Below are positions 54,101 to 64,000 of a DNA stretch of 64,000 nt, one piece after another (position 1 is the first letter of the stretch; each line of letters starts with the position of its first letter). The stretch is from assembly GCA_963693285.1 (NCBI GenBank), contig OY848928.1, positions 5,671,827 through 5,735,826 on the forward strand, given 5' to 3'. The notes under the pieces were generated by a model that saw only the letters and a list, made by a program, of their open reading frames with translations, was not told the DNA's origin and searched no databases. The position numbers were made by a program, and so were the translations under genes. Origin of the DNA: Xestospongia muta (Eukaryota; Porifera; Demospongiae; Haplosclerida; Petrosiidae).

Positions 54101-57100
54101 TGTCTGACAAGTTTTATCAGCTGTTCAAATAGTTCTGACTCTTTTTGAACATAGACTATTTCAAGATCACTAGATATACCACAGTGTTCCAAATATGGAC
54201 GTTGTAGATCATTATCAATAGTACTCTGTATGTTAACAATGTGGCCATTTTTAGCTGAGTTGCCCATCAAATTTTTGGCTGGGCTATCAGTCTGTTTTTT
54301 TGAAGCAAGTGCTTTCTGGGGACTTGGTTTGGTGGTCATTTTTTTAGGACTTTTCTTAACAGGAGACTTATGTTTAGTGGGTGTGGTTACATTTTTTGAA
54401 TTGTTAAGATCAACTACAATGGCTCCTAGTCTCGTATTACTACCACACCCACTTTTATTGGGCCAGTCATTATGTATATAATAAAACAGAACAAGGACTG
54501 GATCCCATTCTGGATCAGGTTTCAATCTCTCTCGAGTGCGAACATGGACCTCCACACTCATACAAGTAATGAATTGTACCTTATATTAACAAAACATTCT
54601 AATTATACGGAAAGAAATAATTTTTACCTCTAAATTTGTAGTAGTATCAGTTGTATTTGTGGGAGTAAATTGAAAACCATAAGTATTATTAAGACTGGGT
54701 CCATCTAGACCTGATGTTTCCATAATAGAGAGGTTCTGAACCTGTAGTCTGATTTTACGGGGGTCTGGGGGATATTTTGCTGGTGTGATAATACAGGATC
54801 CCTTTGGCCAGAATTGAGAGCGAATCTTTACATCACGTTGATAGTCATTAAAAGTATATGCACCCTATAACAAGCAATAAAAAGTCAATATGGTATTCAG
54901 TATATTCAATTAGACAATCAGTATACTACCCAGTGTAGCTAGTATTCTAACTGTATAGTCAGTATATTTCAGTATACTTACTTTAATTCCATCACCATGA
55001 CATGGAGGAGGAAGCGAGACTTGTGTCCCTCCAATTGGAGACCTTATTACACTCAATACAGTAGCCCAATGTCTTAAAGTAAACCAGTTACATGAAGGCT
55101 CTTTACATAATGGGGAAAATTCTGGTAACTCGTATGGCTAAAGATAAGATAATTACCATAGTTACAATGCATTGTCAATGACCCATTGTCTTACCATTAG
55201 AGAAGGTACATATAAAGTACAGCCACCAATATTTCTGTGGAAAGAAATGATATATAAATGTACCACCATTGTACCAATGCACCAATATATCATTGTACCA
55301 ATGCACCAATATATCATTGTACCAATGTACTAATATATCATTGTACCAATATACCAATATCTAATATATCATTGTACCAATGTACCAATATCTAATATAT
55401 CAATGTATTAACATGCTTACTTAGGTGGTTGAACATCAGTGGGGTTGCTGTAAAATGGCTTGCGATGTCTGGCTGTTGGTAGATTATACTTGTTAACTGC
55501 TGTCTCCAATAGGTCTTCAGCTGTGGGTGGATTTAGTTCAGGTTTGAGAATACACTCTGATGGAATTGGTTTGAGACTTTTATCATGAAACAAATTCTCT
55601 TTTTTCTCTGACAAGATATCATGCTCTCTTAATCTCCAATAGATAGTATCTTGTTGCTTAGTAACAGGAGCTGGAGTAGATGTCATTTCATAATCTTGTC
55701 GTCCACCACTTTGAGAAGATATATTACTTTCAGTATCACTAGCAGACATTACTAAATGGAAGTCAGTATTTGTAAAGTCTTCATCTGAAACTGGAACAAG
55801 TGTAGAGTCCATTTCTTCATCTGTATTTTCTTCTAACCCTCTCTCACCATAACCACATTGTTTTTGTTTACTCTCTTCTTCAAACGTTTTCAATGATTCT
55901 TTAATTGCTAATGATATAACTTCATCTTCTGATAAGTCTGTTATATTGATGTGTCTTGAAGAGCGAGTACATGGTCGCTTAGATGTCAATAAAGAAAGAG
56001 GTTCTCCTGATCGTTTATGATCATTTGGTGATGGCAAAGACAGATGATCACTTGTAACTGAAGTACTTCTTCTCATTGCATTAAAATACTTCTCACTTTC
56101 TTCTCTTGAAAGTTTTTTAACTATAGGAAACAATGACTGACTTAGTGCTCGCTCAACTATAGATACATCACTCATAGGAGAATGTATTATGGGTGTGGTT
56201 TCACGAGACTGAGATCCAGACTGTGGTATGAAGTCTGAAGATTCTTCATTGGTTGTCAGCAAGGAAGTGTTTTTTGAAGGCAATTCTTTTTTAACACGTT
56301 TCTTTTTTTGTAATGACAAACTTGGCCTTTTTCTTTGTTTTTTTTCAGATGTGGAAGCTAGACTGGTACTGACATCTGGTTTGGGATTGAATTTTGGTGG
56401 ATCAACTGTGACTTCAATCTTTTTACTAGGAGAAATCTCGAGATGCAATTGCTTTCGTGGACGATGGCGTGATAACCCTAAGGATTTCTTTTTCTTGATA
56501 TCGTTAGCACCATCAAATTGTGGTATAAACTCCTCCTCTGGGTGTGGTTTATCAGTAGGCTCCAAAGACAAATCAACAATTGTCCTATACATTTTAATAA
56601 ATAATAGGAAAATAAAAAACAAATCACCTTTCAGAATCCATTTTCTCTTCCTCCTCCCAAAATGCTTGTGACATAATCTGACTCTCTTCTTCTTCATCTC
56701 CTAGCTCCTCCTCCGTCTCTCTCTCTTCCACCTCCACACCCTCCTCTTGATAACTAAGGCATAACTGTATTACTTGCCTCCTCTCTTGATGAGATAATCC
56801 ACCTGACATTGATGACATATTGAGCGTATTGACGTCTGGTCTTTGAGTCAAGTCTCCTTGTAATATGTTTGATGAGTCTGTCTGATCTTTCTTTATTGGT
56901 TGAGTTAAAGGTATTTGAGACTCTACAAAAAAATCTTCAGTGATTCCACATTGTTTAGTTGGAGTAATGACTTCATCTTGTGGTGGTGATTTTGAGGAAC
57001 TGTCTTCATCATACCCGAATGGAGAAAAGTCCGGTTTAAGATCAAGTCTAAAACCTCCCATTTTTGGTTCATCATCTTCAAAGAGGTCCACATCAGATCC

Positions 57101-60014
57101 ACATGGCGAAATTGAATTTTCACTAGTCTTCTTTGAAGATGTTAGTTCTGTAGGTCCAGTATGTCCTGATGAGTCACTCAAAAGTGAAGAAGTTGTTGAG
57201 ATAGTACGTTTGATCTTTGAACTTACATTCTCACTAACTGTTTGTGATGACAATGAAGGTGTTTGAGATGGTTGAGCTAATTCCACTAAAATATCCAAAA
57301 GTTCTGCATCACTTGAGTTCACTAAAAAATATAAACAAATTATTAATGAAATAGTCAATTTTTAACCCATTATCATCTAATTACAGTGCACATCTAATAA
57401 CTATACATCTCCTCTTCATTATATGATAAATGACTGGTACTTACATGACACTGAAGATAGTTTCTGTTGTAATCTGATACTATGTTGAACCATTCCTTCA
57501 TTGATTACAGATGGAACTTTCATATCATCAGGTGATTCAATAGGTGGGGTGTTTTCTAGGTCATGTGGTTGGGATGACTGGTGAGGTTCTGGATCACATG
57601 ACTGAGAAAGGTTGTTGAGTAAGTGTGTATGTTGTGATGGAGAAGGTGAAAGCGATCGTCGTTCTTTTATAATGTTCTGAAGATATATTTGATGTCTCTC
57701 TTCTGCATTGTGTACTAATGAGCAACATCTCTCTAATATTGAGAGGAGATTTATGCTAAAAGGTAAAGAGTGGACTTACCTGGTGAAGGAGGAGGTGAGA
57801 GAGAACTCTCAAGACCAAGGGACTCTCGTCTTCTTTGTTCCTCTTCTCGTAATGCTTGTAATCCAGGATACCCTCCAGATACTGGACATGTATCAGTTTA
57901 GTATTTAATAAATCTATTACTGACCAACATTGAGTTCTTCTCTGTTGAGAATATCAGTTGACAATATATCAGCTTCTAATTCACAAGTACTTGTTCTAAT
58001 TTCATGTATTAACATATCACTATGTAAAATAGAGATTAATTGATATTAGTATGATAATTATCTGATAGTATTACAAACTATGAGATAAATGAACTATATT
58101 ATTGATATATTGACAGTGTTATTGACTTTAATATTAACAGTGTTATTGACTTTAATATTGACAGTGTTATTGACTTTAATATTAACAGTGTTATTGACTT
58201 TAATATTAACAGTGTTATTGACTTTAATATTAACAGTGTTATTGACTTTAATATTGACAGTGTTATTGACTTTAATATTAACAGTGTTATTGACTATGTG
58301 ATAAATGGACTATATTGTGCAACAGTATCACTGACCATGTAAGTAGCTGATAAATACAATGTAACTAACTTGGATAATGAGGTAATATCCCAAATCTGTT
58401 GACTGGGATTAATAAAACCATGTGATGAAGATGAAGATACTGAAGATGTAGGACTGTGGAGAGGAGAACTAATTGATAATGATGTCTGGTGCTCAGATGA
58501 AGTAGGAGCTATGAAAGACTCTATATACAAAATACATTTAATTATATAATATTATATTATAATAACTACCATCTCCTCCTAGTCTAAACTTGACAGCAGA
58601 TGAATGGATAAAATTCATACCATATAGACAATAGTCAACCATAAACTAAAAGATGTAATGTATGAATGGATGGATGGGCGGATAAGTAAATGGATGAATA
58701 GATAGATGAATGGGCAGATACCGGATAAGTAAATGGATGAATAGATAGATGAATGGGCAGATACCGGATAAGTAAATGGATGAATAGGCGGATAAGTAAA
58801 TGGATGAATAGATAGATATTAGATAGATGGGCGGTTAAGTAAATGGATGAATAGATAGATATTAGATAGATGGGCGGATAAGTAAATGGATGAATAGATA
58901 GATATTAGATAGATGGGCGGATAAGTAAATGGATGAATAGATAGATATTAGATAGATGGGCGGATAAGTAAATGGATGAATGGATAGATATTAGATAGAT
59001 GGGCGGATAAGCAAATGGATGAATGGATAGATGGATGGGTGGGAAGGGATATTGATGACTAAGAAGATAGTTTACTTGAAGTACAAATGGAATATGTGAT
59101 TCATGTGGTTGTAGTGATGTATCCATTATAGCACCTGCTAATAATAGTTCAGCTAGTCTATACAATGTATCATAATAACATTGTTATATGTCTTACGAGA
59201 ACTCACCGTTTTATCATTGTAGGATTATAAAGATATATTTTAAGGAACACCTCTTCTGATGGATGATAGCCATAAAAGGGACTAGTGAAGAGATAAATTA
59301 TAATAAAGTGGTCAGCCATATTGGAACATACATTCCTTTAACAACTGATATTTTAAAAACATGGTTCTCATCTTTAGATCCAGCTCCTAGTGACACTTGT
59401 AATGCATGGTCAATACTGCGTCCAAATTGACGAAGATATCTACAATATTATTAAAATTATAAAACATTAAATAGTTACTATCACTGTATTTAAGGAATGT
59501 AATTGATTGCCCCTCCCCCTTCTGCTGCCCCCGGTAACCGGTATTAAATTACTTTAACAAATAGAGGTTATATTATTCATGTATTAAAAATACTTTTAAA
59601 TCAATAAATATAATTAAATACAAACTAAAGATAACTTCGATATTAAGTTTCCACTCAATATATGATACCAACTGGCCAATACTAACTGACCAGCCACAAC
59701 AATATGTACTCCTTTATTGGCAAAGCTCACTTTTCAGTGGGGTTATCTGTTACACAAGGCACATAAAGATAAGGAAAGACGCCATGAATATGCAGACAAC
59801 ACTTCTGACCAGTAGGTGTAGCCCCAAACACTCTTATTACTGGTACTTTATTGATAACTTCTCCAGCAAAGTCAGAATAAGTCACGTCCAGGCCACGTAA
59901 AGGAGAGGTAACGTAACTATCTATGTCGACTAGTCTACAACTAAAACGACTTTGAGAAAGAGACTGAGGTAAGGAAGAGAGAGAAGGTGAACGACTTCTA
60001 ATTTTAGTCGCCAT
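51133..60014 (-). CDS. REV3L: DNA polymerase zeta catalytic subunit REV3
   Basis: Thirty exons give 2076 residues (human 3130): 59731-60014, 59332-59439, 59207-59281, 59076-59157, 58570-58645, 58370-58508, 57925-58019, 57780-57881, 57445-57714, 56628-57321, 55421-56584, 55195-55234, 54982-55137, 54628-54864, 53866-54579, 53690-53808, 53494-53629, 53364-53446, 53160-53321, 53060-53117, 52940-53019, 52810-52879, 52655-52762, 52502-52611, 52336-52450, 52154-52291, 51918-52108, 51764-51871, 51351-51702, 51133-51297. The N terminus has VPVIRVFGATPTGQKCCLHI and GVFPYLYVP. A long low-complexity region follows, then B-family motifs DFQSLYPS, LKLIANVTYGYT and YGDTDS, and C-terminal cysteine motifs CPICEKL with CTNC and CQNCC, the last binding an Fe-S cluster. 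It performs translesion synthesis with REV7. The shorter central region accounts for the size difference. Confidence 0.95.
55262..55405. repeat. Tandem ATTGTACCAATG-type repeat in a REV3L intron
   Basis: ATTGTACCAATGCACCAATA and close variants repeat about every 24-35 bp between the exons ending 55234 and starting 55421. Confidence 0.7.
58112..58295. repeat. 24-bp tandem array in a REV3L intron
   Basis: TATTGACTTTAATATTAACA with a short spacer repeats about eight times at a 24-bp period between exons 57925-58019 and 58370-58508. Confidence 0.85.
58660..59040. repeat. GGATGAATAGATAGAT-type minisatellite in a REV3L intron
   Basis: Units with GGATAAGTAAATGGATGAAT and ATAGATATTAGATAGATG repeat at a period near 47 bp with length variants between exons 58570-58645 and 59076-59157. 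Confidence 0.8.
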
Positions 60015-60108
60015 TTTATAGTGGGTGTGGTTTTAAAATTAATATTTATTACTTTTTATTCTTTATTAATTTTATTATCGCTTTAAATACCACACCCATA
60101 ATAATAAA
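60015..60108. promoter_or_regulatory. Divergent promoter REV3L / NUP42
   Basis: The start codons are 94 bp apart. GTGGGTGTGGTTTTA and CCACACCCATA near the ends are CACCC-type boxes in opposite orientations; no NRF1-like site is seen. Confidence 0.4.
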
Positions 60109-61411
60109 ATGGCTAGATATAATTCTCAAGAAGTCTGTCGTTTCTATCTACAAAACAGTTGTAAATTTGGCAATCAATGTCGTAATCTTCATCCACCAAG
60201 AAATCAAATATTAAGAGGTAGAGGCTGATATATGACGTCATAATAACATAACTTATTACATTATATATATAGGAGGACATCAGCAATCAGGTGCATGGTT
60301 CGATAATGGACGTAACTGGGACAAAAAGGTACATATCCATTGTAATGAGATTATAATGAGCTCATTAAGGCAGTTATTATATAGGGTCAAGGAGGTAATA
60401 GATATGGCATATTTAATCAAACAGGAGGAGGAGGAGGAAATTGGCAAAATGCAGGAAATTGGCAAAATAGTGAGAGCTGGAGGGGAGGAGGAGGAGGAGG
60501 AGGAGGAGGAGGAAATAGACAAGGAAATCAGTTTACTGGTAGAAATTGGTCACAAAACGGGACTGTAGGAGGAACTAATAGAGGTGGACAACAACCTAAT
60601 GTAAGTTGGTGGCCTCAAACAAGTAACAGAGGAGACAAAAGTGGAAAAAATTGGCAGAGACAAGGAATGGGTCCACCCTTGTTCTCACAAAATAGTTGGA
60701 ATGATCCTGTTGCTATGGATATTGATGATAGAGACCCTATGACTGCTAGTGAAATTGCGTAAAGTCTTTCAATTTAAATTATTAGCATTATCTACTGTTT
60801 TTTAATAGAATGGTTGTTAAAACAGACATAAAGATTTGGCAGAGCACTGGAGTGTGGCCGCTGTCTTGTTATACTCCATCTTCAACTTGTCCTAATCTCC
60901 CTCATTTCCAAGACTATTCTACGGAAGAGATAAGGTATTTAGCTTACACCGCCAACAAATCTGGAGCACCACAGACTTATGTAAGATATATATTTTTGTT
61001 ATATATTTTTACAGTTTTATAGTTAGAGACAGTGAAACAATTAACAGAACATCAATGCTTGATATGGAACCAATATCAATTTTTCACACCTGATGATGCT
61101 ATTAAACTAGTAAGCCACACCCACTCTATAAACTCAAGTTTCACCCACGATACTAGACTAGACCAGTCCTGTCTCCCAGAAGAAGAGAAGGAACAATATT
61201 ACCTGGCTCTAATGATGTATTTAGTTCCCCTGTTAAGGACCTATTTGGTGCTAAAGCATCAGCCCCTCCTACTAATCAACCCACTAATATATCATCGGCA
61301 ACACTTGAATCTACTGGACTAACTCCAGCTCAACTAGATGCTTATCTTGCTGACAAGTTTACATTTGGCTCTATCCCTGAAATTCCTCCACCTGACATTT
61401 TATGTCATTGA
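60109..61411 (+). CDS. NUP42: Nucleoporin NUP42 (CCCH-type)
   Basis: Exons 60109-60217, 60273-60328, 60385-60758, 60809-60980, 61023-61109 and 61157-61411 give 350 residues. The start has a CCCH zinc finger, CRFYLQNSCKFGNQCRNLH (spacing 7-5-3). A Gly/Asn/Trp-rich low-complexity region follows (GGGNWQNAGNWQN, then a Gly run). The conserved core IKIWQSTGVWPLSCY, FQDYSTEEIRYL and YLETVKQL resembles human NUP42, and the C-terminal DAYLADKFTFGSIPEIPPP fits the GLE1-binding tail. Human NUP42 sits on the cytoplasmic face of the nuclear pore and helps GLE1 activate the mRNA-export helicase DDX19. Very few FG dipeptides are present, unlike the FG-rich human protein. The exon 6 acceptor (61155-61156) was selected to keep the tail in frame. 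Confidence 0.82.
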
Positions 61412-61851
61412 TTTTCATATTGGACTAAGTATTTAACAATTTCTGTATTAAATAAATATTATATTAATATTAAATCATGAGAAAGATGTATTATATATTG
61501 TAAGTATAATATTTAACACAAAGAACAGAAAGATAAGATCAGAAACAAAACAGTGTCAAAATAATAGTTGATTATAAAGCAATTGGAGAACATTATGTAA
61601 ATGACCCACCAACTAGTAAGTGGTATTGTGTATGTTAGTTTGAGCTACATGATTGCAAAATTAATCACACTGTTGTCCTACATTAGTAGAACTGGCATAG
61701 AGAAGTAAAGAAATGGGTTTTAATAGAAGAGAGATAATTGACACAGCAATCAACAAAAACTGCGAGTTGATGTGCATCAAATCTACACTGTTGTCAGCTA
61801 ATAGTACAATCATCTACAACTCACAGTGTGTGCATATTATTGCTGTTGATA
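61412..61851. other. Convergent 3' region, NUP42 and IRS-like gene
   Basis: No coding sequence is supported. AATAAATATT just after the NUP42 stop (about 61450) could serve polyadenylation. CAGTGTG and CACAGTGTG repeats occur but form no obvious element. Confidence 0.45.
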
Positions 61852-64000
61852 CTATGGAGTTGGAATAAGAACAGGTGATGGACTGTTTGATAATCTTGTA
61901 TCTCTATAGCCAGGTACTATTCTAACATTTTGACTGTGTGGAGAAGAGCTTTTTGGCAGGACAACAGTCTCTTTGTGATTGATGGATCGACTATTGGATC
62001 GATAAATAGGAGGTGGTTCCTCCGAATTCAGTTCCTGTCGAACTTTCTGTACGTTCTCATATTCAGTTGCATAATAAGTGAATCTTGCATTTTCAAAACC
62101 TTCAGGTAATGGATAATTCTCATAGTCTGATTCGTGACGATTATTGAGTACCTCTCCTTCATTTATTGGATGTAATGAACGAGATGGTGACGAGTGTGTG
62201 GGTGAGTCACTGGCAGCTCGAATTTGCATCATTGCTGCATCAGGTCCATAAGCTGTGACCTGTGCAGGTTGCATTAACACATAACCTTCTTTCTTAATCT
62301 GTTGTTGTTGTTGTCTAGGATTAATCATTTTCTCATATTCATCTGCTCTTTGAGATGGATGACATGTTGCTGTTGAGTGGCTACGTTGCACCATATAATG
62401 TGATTGTTTAGGAGGGACACTGTTAATAGAGCTATGTCGCAATGGCATATAATGTTGATCTGATTCTAACTGTCCTACAATAAAGTCATTGTTAGGAGAA
62501 GGCGACGATTTCTCTGGATCTAACTCAAATTGGTCACATTCTAAGAAAGAATCTGTTGCTGATGTTAAAGAGTCACGACAGCTACTGCGTCGACTAGCAA
62601 TTCCACTGTCTAATTCTGTATTCTCATACTGTGAGGCAGAGGAGGTGATACTACGTGGAGCTGAGCGACCTGATTTGTGTCTACTGGGGTGAGAGTCAAT
62701 ATCTACTGGGGGTGGCTGGTTGAATGGAGACATTGGATGTCCAGAATCAGATCCCGGCTGTGATTCAATACTGATTTGTCTTTGAGGAGTATTAATACTT
62801 GGACTGCGTTGAAGTGAAGATTGAGAACCACGTTTGTGGTAAGATGGCGGAAACCCACTGTCAAAGGATGCTCGTGAAGATTCCCGTGGACCTGAATGAG
62901 TTGAGATAGGCACAGCTCTACCATCTCCTTTAAACAAGAACCTAATATAAGAAACAAATGCAATCAATGATATATTCAGTTTCAGACAAAAATAATGTAA
63001 TACACAACTTGTAGTAAACAGGTTGTCCAGGGAAAGACCTCTAAAATTAATTTACACAGCAAGGTATTCTAATACATGTAGTACATGTAATACATTTAAT
63101 ATATGTGTATTAACATTTGGAGTGATTCTGGGAAGCCTTTCAAACTAGTACTGACCTCAAACATTATTCATGCACACCAGGGCACATCTCTTGGTTGCAT
63201 GTGAATAACATGTGGACCTACTGTGTGTGTACTATGAACTGATATTAAATGTGACCTACTGTGTGTGTGTACTATGAACTGATATTAAATGTAACTTAAT
63301 GAAACATTTTGTTCACTTGAGACTACAGTTTTGTAATAATATCAAGGTCATAGGCAAGTAAACAATGAAGTCATCCGTAAAATATAATTTTTATTTTCTC
63401 ATTCCATGGATAATTATAGTAGAATGTCTTTGTGTAGGAGAAGGAAATAATAAATTCCTCAGCTCTTCATTTAACAAAACAGTATTCCATGTAAGGTTTT
63501 AAACAAATACCAGGTTATCTAAACTATTGTTCAAGGACACTGGTGTATATTGGATGCTAATGGATTGAGTCAGGTGACAATTGGTTTAATACACAAAAGA
63601 CAACAAGCAGCATTCTAACTAGAGGTCAATAAAAGCTGTAATAAATAGATTGTACAAGCCTGCTAACTTGTTGTCTAGACCTAAACACAAGAACTGACTA
63701 TTCATGATATACATCATGTGGGCAACACATGGGTTGTTACATTTGACCACAAACTACCATCCCAATGATAACTTACATGTGTAATGTCTCTCTTAGAGCT
63801 GCTGTTTCTTTAGGACCAGCATACATCCAAATCAATCCTGGACCACCTCTGCACCTGCGACCAATTTCTACGAATACCATGTTGCCAAGGCAACCAGTTC
63901 GTCTCATCTTGTCTCGATCCCAGGTTACAATAGGTGTGGGATCAGCAGGACTAATAATGTCCAGTTGACCTGGTTGGTTTTCTGATATTCTGCTTTTTAG
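61852..64000 (-). CDS. IRS-type PTB docking protein (partial, 3' part)
   Basis: Two exons are visible: 63777-64000 (open at the window edge) and 61852-62941, about 437 residues. The upstream exon encodes the end of an IRS-type PTB domain: KMRRTGCLGNMVFVEIGRR, CRGGPGLIWMYAG and AALRETLH, matching the R-R-x-G ... F-x-E-x-G-R and M-x-E-T-I pattern of IRS proteins. The long C-terminal exon is disordered, Ser-rich, and carries tyrosine motifs: EGYVLMQP (YxxM, the PI3-kinase p85 site), QYENTELD, DYENYPLP and EYENVQKV (YxN, GRB2-type), plus HYMPLRH. In IRS and DOK/FRS adaptors such tails are phosphorylated by receptor kinases. Whether an N-terminal PH domain exists cannot be seen. The 835-bp intron contains a 39-bp tandem duplication near 63220-63295. 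Confidence 0.75.

Noticed and set aside
58089..58301. Leu/Thr/Val repeat peptide
   Set aside because: Translation of the 24-bp tandem array in a REV3L intron.

Overview
The window looks like a compact, AT-rich early-branching metazoan nuclear genome, most likely a demosponge. The genes are animal-type (PCLAF, BLOC1S5, C8orf34, KIAA0319, RBM24/38, an IRS-like docking protein, REC114), introns are mostly 40-60 bp with GT..AG ends, intergenic gaps are often under 120 bp, and there are no operons or prokaryotic signals. The species call is inference. All gene models were built by hand: exon phases were checked so that each complete model adds up to an intact reading frame. Product names come from recalled family resemblance, not from a search.

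Layout, left to right: partial unknown gene (-), CHRAC1 (+), PCLAF (-), BLOC1S5 (+), DLAT (-), C8orf34-like (+), RFC1 (-). A repeat-rich stretch follows (about 12.2-15.1 kb) with an inverted repeat, a 52-bp tandem array, a decayed ATP9-type P4-ATPase fragment, a GC-rich segment that folds like a structured Pol III RNA, AT-rich repeats and a duplicated copy of two neighbouring gene ends. Then come N6AMT1 (-), PDCD2L (+), a Schlafen-like AlbA_2 protein (-), EXOSC6 (+), MSH6 (-), STT3A (+), two tandem two-RRM hnRNP paralogues (+,+), a mitochondrial carrier (-), CAP (+), an RBM24/38-like protein (-), a PH-PDZ adaptor (+), REC114 (-), KIAA0319-like (+), REV3L (-), NUP42 (+) and an IRS-type PTB docking protein (-) that runs off the right edge.

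Organisation: strands alternate almost perfectly, so most genes share a short head-to-head promoter with one neighbour and converge tail-to-tail with the other. Several of these promoters carry a TGCGCATGCGCA-type palindrome (NRF1-like).

Function: genome-maintenance genes are unusually frequent (CHRAC1, PCLAF, RFC1, MSH6, REV3L, REC114). They cover clamp loading, PCNA binding, mismatch repair, translesion synthesis and meiotic break formation. The others are housekeeping (DLAT, STT3A, EXOSC6, NUP42), cytoskeletal (CAP) or signalling genes. The most novel items are the candidate structured RNA at about 13.95-14.33 kb, an exon-intron tandem array inside MSH6, near-identical lipoyl repeats in DLAT, and two docking-type signalling proteins.
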